Source: Apteryx mantelli
Taxonomy: Eukaryota > Chordata > Aves > Apterygiformes > Apterygidae
Assembly (NCBI RefSeq): GCF_036417845.1
Contig: NC_089985.1
Coordinates: 31,702,583 to 31,766,582 of the forward strand
Length of the DNA: 64,000 nucleotides
Direction: 5' to 3'
Positions 12,801 to 26,000 of the stretch are shown in pieces; positions within the stretch are counted from its first letter, which is position 1, and every line of letters begins with the position of its first letter. The notes under the pieces are model-generated. The model had not been told where the DNA came from. It saw only the letters and a program-made list of their open reading frames with translations, and did not search any database. Both the position numbers and the translations under genes were made by a program.

Positions 12801-15800
12801 GCCTTTTATTCATAATTTTTTGTACCCCTTCCCCCTCCAAGGAGGGAAACATCGTAACGCTCGGGCCATGGGACAGGCTCACACTTCCGCCGCTCCTCGA
12901 TTGCTGCAAGCCGATGCAGCACCAGTGGGCAGACCTCAGACGCGTTCCTATGGATCCAGCCCTCAGAGGAGCACGGAGGGAAGAGACCTGCCTATATGGC
13001 CTCAAACATACAAAACTCATCCTCACAAGGTCATTTCCCAGTTTTGCTCCAACCTAGTTTTTAACGTCTCAGACGGCAGGTTTCCATCCCTTTCTTTAAC
13101 AAGCCGACTGCACAGACCATTGTCTCCCACTCAGATTTCTTTTCCTCCTGGTATTTAGCTTATGTTTTCTTTTCCTTCCTCCCCCAACCTCTTGCAAAGT
13201 CACTGTCTTCTCCACAGCCCACAGGGCAAGGGAGACGAAGGCCTGGCCGGAAGACCCCACGCTGCTGGGGAGCCCAAGCAGGCTCTGGGCAGCACGAAAG
13301 CAAGTCTTGTTCCCAGAAACAGAGCCCCTAGGGCTATAACCAGGCATGTGTGCAATACTGCGCTGCTTCAGGGAGGCAGCAGGAGATGAGCAGCTCATGG
13401 TTCTGTGTAGCGAGGCAAAAGAAGTCAAGCCAGGTTCATTTTGGTACCCAAGGTGCCAACCCTACTACTGGCAGCACACATCTGAGGATCCCCAAAAAAC
13501 AAGCCAGTCACTGCACCACCACTCATCTCCATCCCGTCTCCGGCAGAGGTGACAACATCTACAAGGAAGTAGAGAGAAACTCTCCCCTGCTTCTGGCAAG
13601 AAGCACTTTCAGGACTTCCTGAGCTGGAAGTTGCATCTGGACCATCTGGTTTAATAACCACCATCTAATGCTGAAACCGGGCTGGGATATGGCTGTTAGT
13701 AAGTTCAGAGCTTTTTGATCTCTCTCTGCCTTGCCGTGACTTTCACTCATTGTCACTCCAATTTCCCTCTTCAGGTTAAAGGAGAGTGACTGCTAGGCAA
13801 TCCCACCTCCTCAAGCAGAGTGCTAAGCTCCAGGGAGCAGAACCTGGAGCTTCTGCTGATCAGAAACTTCTAATTGATTACAGATGAATGCTGTGCAGTG
13901 AAACTATTGGATTTTAAGAGCACAGAGAGCACTTTTCTAAAATGTCATATGCATATGGGGATTTTTCTTTCCTGGTTTTAATGACAAGGTGCAAATGTGG
14001 AGGAGAAAAGGCAAGAGAGGGCAGAGTAACAGATGTCAGGAGATGAAAAATACTCTCAAAGAATAAGTCATCCATTTCTTCCTCCAGATTTCCCAGCACG
14101 CTCCCCTGCCTCTTTAAGAGTGTAAGCTCTCAAGGTTAGCTCATGCTAACACTCATGTGCGTTACAGAGCATGCGGTCAGCGCTTAGACAGGAGCCATCA
14201 ATTTAACTGTACTGTCCTTATGTAGCAGGACCATCTCCACTGGTCTCAGGGTGCCAAGCCAGTGGCTAGGACTCATCTCTGTGGGAAAGTTACACCAGTT
14301 TAGCTAAATCCATTGCAAAAAAGGAGCAGTCCGTTTCACCTACCCCACTTGCACAGCTAACAGTGGGATTCCTCTCCCAACCAGAGTGTCTCAGGCTCCT
14401 CTACAGTCAACGGCAAGAGGGTAATGCAACCTACAGACCCCAAAGCAGTATGTGAGCATCACTTCCTGGCAGCACCGGTCTCTCTCCAGTGACTAATCGG
14501 ATACTGGAGAACTGTGCTGAACAAGACAATTAACTTTTAGATGGCTGACAGCAGACAAGAGGAATGCTTCTCAAAGAGCACTTGCTTGATGCAATTGCAC
14601 CCCAGGACCTGCCTTCAAAATGTGGGATTCAGACAGTTAGTGTGTCAATAGGTTGCTGGCACCATTTAGAGGCCCTGCTGTTCTGCCTCCAACTTGGATC
14701 CCAGACAACTGACTCCTGGCTGTTTCCAGAAGCAGGTACCATGCCCCTTGGACCAGAAACAAGAGTCTGCACTAAGCCTCTCTCTAAACTCTGGCCAGTT
14801 CCTCGGCTAAATTCAACACCGTTTTGTTGCACAAGTGCAGCCCACGAGGACAGTGGGTTCAGGAGATGCAGCAGTCCAGCTGCTGTTCAGAGAAGAGAGA
14901 TAGGCTGCAGGAACCCCCATGGAAACACCACCACAACCAAAACTGCTCATTATGATGATTTACCTGGCACGCTATGAGGGTACAGCCCCCATCCCAAGGC
15001 ACTTGGGGTTAAGCAATTGCTCCACCATGCCTGGCCTCCCACCAGCTCTCACAAACATTCATTTCAAGGGAGATCCCTCCCTTCTGCTGTCCCCACACAT
15101 GGGAGCAGCCAAACAAGAACTATTTTAACGGCCTTTGAGATGATTTCCAGGCCACCATGCACACATTGTGAGATGCAGCTGATGGAGTCAGTCACTGTTT
15201 TAATGAGATAAGTCTTCTCAGATCCCTTTTCAAATCAGGCTAAACAACAGGGGACCACAACAAAGCAGGGCAGTTTGGGACATGAAGAGGATGCCTTTTA
15301 GAAAGGACAAACAGCCAGCACACGCCTGCATGGACAGACTGCACCTTTGCCAGATCCCACTATTGGAAACCAGGGGCAGCCACTCAAGAGAGCTCTTCTG
15401 CACCACGCACTGTCCCACCAGCTACCTCGGCATGCGGCTGCCACTTCACGTTTCAGAAGAATGCCAAGTGTCCTCAAAAACAACCCCTGGGAACCGCTCG
15501 CCGGCGGCTGGCCCTGCTTGCTGGGAGCCAGTTCAGTGCTACGGAAATGCTCACGCCAGACCCATCTGCTTTTTTGTGTGCCACAGAATCTCGACCGGCT
15601 GACTCATGTCAGCGGTTCCAGGTTCTCAGAAACCCCCAGGATGGTGAGATCATCTTCCCAGGGTCACCAGTACCCAAACATGTTGTCACACCCATCCAGT
15701 GCTGTCAATATCAGATGCATTTCAAGCTATTTTACAGCAATAATGATGAATGAAAAACACAACCTAAATACAGATTATATGGCAGAACCAAGCCCTGATG

Positions 15801-17886
15801 TGAGCTGCCTTCGACTCACAGAGCAACACAGCTCCATGCAGCCCTCTCCATAAGAAATCGCAATTTGCTCAAGTGACTCACAACTGCTGCTGTCCATCTG
15901 AGAGCCTTTAAATGGGGCCTGCTTTTGAGAAAAGGCTCTACCCCCTCCTGCTGAAATCTGGGCCTCTTCAAGATGTCTCAAGTCAGACATTCAACGCTTA
16001 ATTGCTTTTGAAGACCAAAGAACCCCTCTCCATTCTCCTCCCATGTGTTTATCTTCTGCAGAAGTCAGCTGCTGAGCTTGCAGGAGAAATATCAAATAAT
16101 AACAAAAAAAAAGTTTCATGTTTCACACCCACTGCCATTAATCATATTTGCAACATCTTCCCTTGTTGCCTTAAAAATGCTTATTTCCAGACCCCAGCCA
16201 GCTTCCGCCCTACAACCACAGGAATGGCGCCCAACAGAAACTGCTTCTACGGAGAAAACATACCAGCAGGTATGAGAAACCATTCCCCTACTCTTTGAGG
16301 TCCAAAGACCCTTCAAGACCCTTGAGACCCTTCAAGTTTCTCCAAAGAGTGACTGCAGACCCCCTCCAGACCCGCTTGCAGACCATCCCGAGGCTGGGCT
16401 GACCAGTGTGCACTGAGAAGCTGGTCAGACTGGAGCAGAGATCAGAAGGGATCCCCAATCTCTCAGGCTGGAGCTCCTTATCCCACCCAAACTGGCCTCC
16501 AAGTCCTGACTCACTGCCATGGATTTTCTAGCCTGTAACCCCACTGCTCAGGGATTCCACCCTTCAAAAGATGCTCAGAAACCACTTCTGCCTAGAGAGA
16601 AATGGCATTGCATGAAGTTCCTAGATGAACAGATCTGCTGGAAAGGGAAGATGAAACTAGAGATAATGGAGGACAAATCTCTGCTTCAGCCTTTCTCTCC
16701 TGGACTTTCTGCTTGAAACACTGCCGGGCTGTCCTTCTGGAGCAGACTGCTCTCCCAGCTGCCCCGTCCCTCTTCAGGAACAGGGGGATGCCACTGCTGC
16801 CGCTGGTGGAGCTCCTTTTGGTGGGGAGAGCACCTGGCAGATGTGGGAGCAAAATTTAGGGGAGGCTGCCCCAGAGCAGATGCCGTTTGTCATTGCCCAA
16901 TGGGTTAGTGCAGCAGGAACCCACTTTGCTGCCCCCGAGACTTTTACCAAGGGGAAACCTTCACTCCTGGTCCAGAGGGGTTTCCAGAGGGCGAGACCAA
17001 GTGGGAGCACAGGGACTGCCCCAAGCCACCCACAAGCCCTGCCACGGACCCAAGTGCTCCCACCTCTCTCCCCTGCTGCCGCACCCGCTCTCCTCCTACT
17101 CCCTCCATGCTTTCAGCTGAGCAGAGATCAGCCTGGCTCCACAACTCATTGTACCTCACCAAGCCTGAGGACAGAGAAAAACAGAGCTCAAAAATTCACA
17201 CTGGGGAAACTCACTCTCCAGAAAGGCTAGAAAACAGCAAGCAAGCGCCATGGTGTTGCTCAACATGGAGTCAGACAAGTGGGGCCCTTCCTGTTATTCA
17301 TCACTGGGTTTGGAAGTGAAATGGGCATAAACAACCCTGCTGGCCCCCAAGGATCCTGGCCAGGCGCTGGAGAGCTCATGGGGCCAGCCGCTGGCTCCCT
17401 CCAAAGCCAGCTCCTTACGATGAACAGCCAGCGCCAAACCACCCTGACAGCATCTCCCAGGAAAGGCAGCGCGCTCTCCCTGCAAACCTCAGTAAAACCC
17501 AGTTGGAGACATCTGCTGCTCGCGGAGAGCCCGTTGTCATGACAGAAGAACACAAAACCCTGAAGCTGGACCCTCTTTCAACATCTATAACTTGCTACAG
17601 CTGTTCATTTCATCTTCTAAAAGCCAGCGTAAGCTGATTTGCAAAGAGCCTGTATATGTAAACTGCACCATTTCTCCAACATAAATAGTACAAACCTGGT
17701 TTATAATTTCAGCAACTTGATGTTTTCTTGGCCAAGAGCAAGCCAAAGGAACTGGAGATAGAAACAGTTTGAGCAAGTCTGGCCAGCCACACAACATGAT
17801 CTGAAAAGGTCCCAAAGGGATGGCTCTCGCAGCCGTATGACTACACAGCAAAACAAGCACCCCTTCACTGCAGCTCTCGCATGCAA

Positions 17887-17901
17887 ACACACACACACAC
17901 A
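17887..17901. repeat. Short (CA)n microsatellite
   Basis: A run of alternating A and C within a longer AC-rich context. Short and unremarkable. Confidence 0.85.
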
Positions 17902-19417
17902 CTGCGAACAGTGGCCACGCAAGCATTTTGCACTGGACACACACTCCACCCACCCCACGGTGTTCTGCACACCCCAGGGACCAGGAGAGATTTATTGCAA
18001 AAAGTTGGCAAAATCTAAGAGACAAACCAAGTGCAAAACACATTTAGAGTCATAAATATTCCAAATCTAATCCTGCTCCTGGTCAGGCCAGGCCCTGACA
18101 TCTGTATTTTTAGGACAACAAAATGTTCTGCTTCCTCTTATAATACCTGGTGAAGACAGATGAGGAGAGCACGCTGGTGTGGAGGGGCTACAGCCTTCGC
18201 AGCCACCATCCTACCACTCTTTATCTCATCCCAGTCCCAAACAGCCAGGACGATTCGGCAATTGCCGGCAGCGGTGCCAACCTCATGTGGACAAAGCATA
18301 AGGAGCTTCATGCTCCAAGTACAGATCTGTTTTTACGCAAACCTGCATCACACATGGCATCTCCTGAAGGACACAAGGATCTGCACACGTTCACAAACAG
18401 CAGCAATGCTCTACTATGCTACTTGCACACTGTATGTAAAGTACCCATTAAATACAAGTACTTTGTGTGCTGCCATACTAAAGCGATGCTTTTTTCTTTG
18501 TTCCCTGGTGCAGAAAGCATCCTTTGAGCTAGCTAGATTTCAAAGCTCTCCACTCCTCACTGCAGCCAGAGATAAATACATTAGGATGCAAGGAATTAAT
18601 AACTTAAGACAACAATTTTGAATTTAATAGAAAATGTTCCTCCCACCTCTCGCTCTGAAGAGGAGGACGGCTGTTAAACCTGTGCAAAACTTGCATTAAT
18701 TCACCAACTGTTTCCATGGCAGAACCTGGTGATGCAGTGAAGCCAGTGACTTCATTTCCTGAGGACATCAGATCTTGCTCTATATTAAAAATATGTTTTT
18801 GTACCTTAGGTCCACAAAAGAATGCTGGATTTTAGGCTCCCATGGAAATCTCCAGCAAGGCTTGTACCTGAGCAGGAACCAGGAGAGCAAGCCTTTTATG
18901 GACCTGCAGCTTAGCCTTTCACCCTAGCATCAGCAACTAGCCCGATTTGCAGCTTCTGCATGGAGACAGCAAGACAGTAGTAGTTTGTCAGGAAAATCAC
19001 CTCCTTGCTTCCTTCACTGCCCTTGAGAAAAATATTATGCTCACATCTGCTGCTCATGTTTTGATCCTGAAAGCAAGGAGATGTTAATGCAGCTCAGAGA
19101 TAAGATGGGCAGGAACCTCAGAAGACAAATCTGCCATACGAGTAAAACACCCATCAGCGAGAGGCAGAGGAGACGATGGAGACATTAAACACAACCGAGA
19201 AATCAACAGCGTTATTTCCAGGGCAATCAGTGGCGAGATGGAGTAGCCATTTTACACACCTGAGCTATCTTCGGCAGACTGCTGACACTCACTTCTCTCG
19301 TCTCCCAACTGTGCAATTTATTTTCATAGTTAATTAAAAGGAGAGATCAACATCGACCAGCAGCAATCAGGCAGCACCTTAGCTATTTTTGGAACAAAAA
19401 GCACAGGACAGAAAGTG

Positions 19418-19455
19418 ATCTTTTCTACCCATCTCCTTTGATGGGTAGAAAAGAT
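19418..19455. repeat. Perfect 16-bp inverted repeat with 6-nt loop
   Basis: Arm 1 (19418-19433) is the exact reverse complement of arm 2 (19440-19455), with loop TCCTTT. The arms contain TTTTCTACCCATC and GATGGGTAGAAAA. A perfect arm this long next to a short loop is unlikely by chance. The pairing stops abruptly at both outer ends. Confidence 0.92.
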
Positions 19456-20104
19456 ACCTGAAATAAATGATCTTGTGTGCTTCTCTACAATTTCTTTGTT
19501 TTGTTTTCATTTAACATCGTTGAGCATTTTAAAAAAAGACCCACTCTCATGAATCCTCTCCTAATCAAATGTTCTAGTTAAAATGCATCATGCTCCATAG
19601 ATTCACCTTGGTTTTGAAAGCTGGGTTTTAATCTGGAGGACAAATAACTCTGATCCCAAAGTCAAAAGAAACAATGTTCAACTGATTCAACACTGTAAAA
19701 AAAAAAAATAAAAATAAAAACAAAAATCTACCACAAGAGCTAGACCGTAAATAAGAACATTTGCCTTTCCTTCCTTTGCAAAGATGATGCTGAAAGGCAA
19801 GATCAGCTTTTCCCAGGTCTGTACATCATCCAGCATAACAGTAGGGTCTATCCAGATACAAATATTTACTCTGATTTCTTCTAATGTACACACCTGGAAG
19901 GCAAGGTGATGTTTACAGATCACAAAGATCAATTTAACTGGTGTCCTATTTGCCCTGCTTAGCTTCTCTAGCAAAGCCCTGTAATTTAAATCTTCATATA
20001 CATGTGTAATTAGGGTATCTAGTTGAAGATCAAGCAGGGCATGGAATAAAGCTAAACTCTTCTCCAGTAAATCTGTCACTTTCACAAAATAAGTTATTCT
20101 GCCC

Positions 20105-20135
20105 TGAGGTTAAAAGCACAGGCTCCGAAGAGAAG
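20105..20135 (+). mobile_element. MIR-like SINE fragment (5' part)
   Basis: GAGGTTAAAAGCACAGGCTC resembles the tRNA-derived head of the ancient MIR family, which as I recall reads like GTGGTTAAGAGCACGGGCTC. The match is only about 30 bp long and diverged, so it is a weak assignment. Confidence 0.35.
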
Positions 20136-22992
20136 AAAGTCCCAGCAGCAGCCGAGCACCAGCATGCCCATCACCGGGATAATACGTCCCACCTCCTTCA
20201 CAAGAGACCAGAAAGCAAGAGTGCCGTGCTGTTTGCCAGAGACGCGCCAAGTGTCAGGGTAGACTTACAACCAAGTCGATCGTACATACAAGATTCTCAG
20301 AAAGAGGAATTCGGAGCGATCCCTGGGCATTCTTGGTCAGATGTCGGCCTCAGCTGCACCTCCTGTCCATGCCCTGAAGCAGCTGCCAAGGCAGCACCAA
20401 CCCATGCTCTTCCCCTTCGCAAGCATTGAGGACAGCTGTAAAACCCTTCCTGCCACACGGCCCAGCTGGCACTGCCAGCCCGGGGCCAGCCCCCAGATGT
20501 CCCACCCTGAAACAAGCCCCCAGCATGGTTTAAGTCACATCGGGAGCCGTGAGGTGGCCAGAAATCAGGATCCCACCAAAAAGCATCTTAAGGTCATGCT
20601 CAGAAGAGCGGAGCAAGAACCCTGCCCGAGGTTACTGTACGAAAATGCATTTCCGTCCCTCTCAGTTAGGGTACATGCTTTCATTTAGTTTCCTGGAAAG
20701 AAAAAGGATTAAAGAGGCCAATTTCTGACTTGTGAGCAGATTTGTGCATGTTTGACAACATCCCGACCGTGCGAAACAGCGCGGAACCGCTCCTCTGCCC
20801 CCAAGTGGGATCTTTCCCTGTTTGCCAAAATACATCTAAATATTTTGTGGAAATATAGCATCACATACAGGCAAAGCTTCTCCCTCCAGTGCTTTTTTCA
20901 TTCCAGCATCTAATTGGCTTGAGGACTTGCCCTCACAGGGACCAAATCACAGGGAAAGAAGACATTAGCTAAGTGTATTAACACAAGATCTGCATCTCTG
21001 CAGGAGAAGAGCACACTTTATCATAGCTCAAAATAGCTCAGAAATTGATTTTGTTTAGATGGGCTTTAGAAATAAATCATTTATCTGAGACCAAGCCTGG
21101 TACATCTCATCCCCAAAAGGTGTTTCTTTTCCCCACAGAACATTACAAGCACATCACCTTAACCTTATGAAGAGCCATGCTGGTAAGTAAGGTACTTGGT
21201 GGCAAACAAGCACTGGTAATATCTCCTCCCTAATAAAAAAACTTGCTGTGAATCTTGCACCAATTCGACACTTCCCCACAGCTTCACTAGCAGATGAAAA
21301 TGGATTTTGAGTGGAAAGAGCCTTACTTTAATCACAAATCTCCAAGATGACAGCTACACTGCAAAAATGAAACACATTCATGAAGTCCCACAGGAAAGAT
21401 CAATGGTTTCAGGTTTCAGGGAGATTAGACTGTATATTTTTTAAAAGGTTCTCCAATATGAATTTGGTTTAGACAAAAAGAAGAAAGTGGGGGAGAAGCG
21501 TAATCTATAACACTTGTTCTTTCTGAGTTAGAAAGCCATTTATTATTTTGGAGACACTTCTGCAGCACAATTCCCAAGCCACCAAGAATGTGATTTTTAC
21601 AGCAGAATTAACCATTATAAGCAGAAAGTTGAGCTCCTGGCATCCTGAGGAGACCTGGCACAGCCTGCAACCAGCATGCTTGGAAAGAAGGAGCTGATCC
21701 CTTCCACTTCACTCCCATTACAGGCCTTGTGACCAGCCTTGCCAAAGAAAGCAGCCACCTCGAGCCCTGATCCAACCTGTAGAGACTCTCCACGAACTGA
21801 ACAACAGAGCTTCTTGCATCAGGTAGCCCTTCGTCTCTGCTAGAGACCTTCAGAGGCAACATCCATCTGGTAAATATATCCCTTTTCCTAGTCATCCAGG
21901 GGTGAGATCAGGTGCATAGTCCATCAATTAAAGCAGGGCTGAGACTCCCCACCAGCCCTGAGATCTTACACCCAAATGTTTGCCAACTGTTTCCTAAAAC
22001 TGGAGACTTTGTCATCTTCTGAGCTTCTCCAAAGTGAAGAGTTTATTGGCCCAGGCACTTACAATTTAGTTAAAGTGCATATTAACAAGAGAACAATGAT
22101 TTCAGGAAAAGAAAAACCTTGCTGCATTTCACATGTACTGGAATACCTTCACCCTCTGAGCTCCTTCTGGCTATGCTGCCCACGGCCTTCCAACTCTGCA
22201 ATTCCTTAAGGCAGCAAGCAACAAAACAGAGCCATTCCCTGTGCTATCCAGCTTGATCTGACACCATGGGAAGCTAAGGAGACTAGAGCAGAACATCTTC
22301 AACCCTTTTCTGTTTGCAGATCTCTATTCATTTTCCCAGGGAAAATGTAACCCCACAGCATGAACAACACTAATGACATGAATATGAACAACATGAATGT
22401 AATCCCCCACCACCACATGAACATCAGCTTCCTGAAACTGGGCCGGGTTTTCTTAGCTTGCCTTTTGCAGATCCTTTATGGTAATCCTCTAATTTTCAGG
22501 CCCTCAGACCTCAATTTGAAACTCATTGGGCTGGACAGCAGAAGAGACACAAAGAAGGTAAAGGTGGAAAAAGAAGAGAAAAAGAGGAATATGAATTTGG
22601 AAGAGAAGCTGGCAGAACACAACTACAAAAACACAAATAAAGAAGAAAAGATGCTAAGTTAAAGCCAAATAAGCATCAAAACGTGTTGTCGCATTCCTCT
22701 CATCTTCTGCCACTCGATGGCAGAGAGGCCAACTAAAAGGCACTGCAGAAGGCTGATGGTGGACGTATTTGCAACTTTTTGCCTTGTAATACTCCTATTA
22801 GGTGCAGGTTTTGTTTAAGTTAATTGTGTGTACCTGCTGTGGTACATTATAGGCAAGTTCTCAAAAATAGCAGGAGTCTAGTATTTCATTTAGCAATTGT
22901 ATACACTCTCTTTCTTTGTCTAATGGCACAGAAAGCAATTCCAGAGTAAAATCCATCAATGAAAGATTGTGGGGAATGGGCTGCTGCCCTAC

Positions 22993-23024
22993 CCCATCCC
23001 ATCCCACCCCATCCCATCCCATCC
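22993..23024. repeat. (CCCAT)n pentanucleotide microsatellite
   Basis: About six CCCAT units with one CCCAC variant. The stretch is pyrimidine-rich with regular A, and is probably length-variable. Confidence 0.9.
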
Positions 23025-26000
23025 ATGCACCTGACGGGGAAGAAAGCAACTTGGACACAGACTGGGAGAAACTAATCCCAACAGCACAAATGTCCAAATA
23101 CCAGAGGGCAGAGTCCAGCCCCCCCGCTCTTAGCAACTGCAATGAATAATACCCATCTGAACGTCAAGTGAGCATTAAATCAGAAAGGAGCCCAGTCTCT
23201 CCAGCACTCCAAGCCCTGCTAACCCCCATTAATTTCAGCAAGGCGCCCTCCCAGCAGGGCAGGGCTCAGAGCTCCACCATTCCCAGCAATTCACTCTTCA
23301 TTGCGCTGCTTGCAGAAGATTCACATGAGCAAGCAGGCAAACACTAAGGAAAGCAAATGGCCAGGTTCTCCCACTCCCTGCATCTTCTGAAATGCTGGGC
23401 AAGCAGGGACATCACAACAGATCCTCTTGCAATGGGGACACAACTGCAAGAGGGAGGCTCAGTGGGGAACCAAAGACCAATAACAAAAGGCAGAGAGATG
23501 GATGGACAACATCACAGACCATTCCCAAATGGAACAAGTTATTCAAAGACATCCAGGAGGAGGTTAGAAAAAATTAGGAAATTTGCATGGGAAAAGCAGA
23601 AGAGAACAGTTCTCTGAAGACTGAGTTTTTCTTTTCCCTCCTCTCCCTTTTTCAAGGTTTAAGCAGGGCAGAGCACCCTTTCCTCTGCCCGAAGCAGCAG
23701 CAGGAAAAGGAGCCAAGATTCTCTATCAGCTGCTAGCAGGCAGCTCGCAGCCAGCTCTTGCAGGGAAGCAAGGTCCAGGTTACCTCCCAGGAGACAGCAA
23801 GGACCTCTCCTGGTGGACAAAATGGAGAAGGGCTTATTTATTTTAGCTGCTATGAAATGTCTGGATGCCAATGTTCTTTGGAGAAAGGATGCGTGTCAGC
23901 TAGCCAGTCTGCTACTCAGTGAGGGTGAAACATCAGCTGTACTTGGCCTCTTATAAGGTTTGCTGCCCAGGCATCATCTAATTGTCACTCCAGTTTACAA
24001 GCTGATGATTTGTGTTAAGATAAGGCTGGATGAATTTCTGGCAGCATGCTCAGAGCACACAGGAGGCCCAGACCTAAAGAAAACTAATTCAAATCACCTT
24101 CCCGGTCTGAAGTGCCCTCCTGACCATTGGTAGCAGTGGGTCTAGAGAAATGGGATAGTGCAGCAAGGATCATTAGAGGTCCAAGTGGGCAATTTAACCT
24201 CAAAGATCAAAAGCCTGCTCACTTGGAAAAAAATTCACTTGTTTAAAGTGCCAGATGGACCTCACATGCTGATCTCTTTCCAAAGCAATAAAGACTATGT
24301 AAGCACACATTTCAACCGGCCCTGGAGCCAGCACAATGGCGAATGGTGTTCCTATCCTACAGAAAATGGTCTTCTCACCCTAGCCAGAAACATCCCTACC
24401 ATGCTCCAAACCACTGACCTCTGCTGAAGATGATAGTGAGAGATCACAAAAAGGAGCTGAGATGGATCCCTGAACCCTCCTGGGTCATTCAGGTAGGAAA
24501 AGCCTTCCAAGATGAACCACACTGAGCCACCTCAGCTGGGGTTCACCTTACCCTAGTCTGGACATAACAACAAAACCTCCCATCCTAGCTGCCCATCCAC
24601 ACTCCCTCTACCACTGGGGTCGCTTCTGGGACAGGGCAGATACAAAGCACCCATCTCTCTCATCCGCAAAGGGAACCAAGACAGAGACCAAGAGAAGCCT
24701 CCGGGCAGGTGAAACAAACCCACAGTGGGCAACCCCAGGGCACCCCCCACCCATTCCCACCACGCTGTCAAGCTGCTCTCCACTGGCACGCTCGGAGGCC
24801 TTACCAGCCCATCACTGCCCCACAGACTAGCAAGAGGGCACAAATTACAGCATTTTTCCCTAAGAAAACATGCTGAACTGTGGCACAGCATAAGGTCTCA
24901 TCCAAGAGAAACTTCCAATTTCACTTGATTTGGGAACCCATCCAAGTTCAAACTGAGGACTCAGGCAAATCAGACTATTGCATATCTGTGTTCTAGCTCA
25001 AATTAGACTCTCTTTTTTCAAAAAAGCTGTGCGTGTACAGTGCCCTAGTACCCCCTCTGCATCCCAAACTTAGCAGGCTTTTTTCCACATTACAAACTCC
25101 AAAGGCAGCTAATTAGCCAAGACTCAGCAAACTCGGGTTAAAAAAAGAAGCTGTTTCAACTGTCAGGGAGGCAGATGGCAACGGCGCATTTCAGACACTG
25201 CAGGCTGCATCAGCAATTTCTCCACCCGATGGTGTCTGAACACGGGAGGACTGCAGATTCAAGGCAGCTCAGCGGTCTGTCTGCCAACAGGCCACAAACA
25301 GGTGACTCATCGCCATGAAAAATTTTTCCCCTGCTCACGTCACACAGCCTGGAAAGGCATCTGACTTTATTTATTAATTTACTAGAAGTTTTCACCCGTC
25401 ACAAGTTGGCCCTCGCCCAGCAGTCCCAGTCTCACACAGAGACGTAAGCATATTACCACCAGCACATCCACAGCCTGGGAGTTTCTCAGGGCATCTAGAA
25501 GGCAGCAGTTCACTCTGCTTTCCCCAAAAGTGTTTCTCACCTCACTCACCCGGATGCAGGAAAAAGACAGGGCTACTGCCACTGACGGGGCAGTAAAAAC
25601 TGTCATGGGAAAAACTTGTGCTGGATACCAAAAGCAGCAAGAGTGGTGTTCATGCAGCCCAGCTGACTCTTCAGAATAATCCCTTATGCCAGCAGGAACT
25701 CAGCCAGGTAGATGCGATTTAATTAAAATGACGTCAGTTCACGCTGCAGGAGTCGGAGGTCCCTCTGGACATGGCCCCCAGTGGTCAGATGTCAGGCAGA
25801 CTAGCAGAGGTCAACACCTGCTCCAAGCCCATGCTCCTGCTTTCCTCTCTTGCTTTTAACCAGCCTTCCCTTCAGACACCCCCAAGACATGCCATTCCCA
25901 GTGCCCTGACCCACCGCTAGCACGGTAAGCCATCAGCCTGCATGGGAAGCAGCGCATCTTACTTGCCAGCACTGCGGTGTCTTCCTGACCCTCTCAGTCC

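Larger units (their letters stand above)
12801..22980. other. Intron stretch with no recognised gene
   Basis: Ordinary intron sequence. The supported landmarks are a short GACCCTTCAA-type tandem (16304-16336), a (CA)8-type run (17887-17901), a perfect 16-bp hairpin (19418-19455), a 132-codon minus-strand open frame (19687-20085, see findings) and a MIR-like fragment (20105-20135). No exon is recognised. Confidence 0.6.

Noticed and set aside
16304-16336. AGACCCTTCAAGACCCTTGAGACCCTTC-type short tandem
   Set aside because: About three imperfect 10-13 bp units. A trivial slippage product with no further signal.
19696-19727. A-rich tail as evidence of a processed pseudogene
   Set aside because: The A-rich run lies on the wrong side for the minus-strand frame at 19687-20085, and no target-site duplication was seen.
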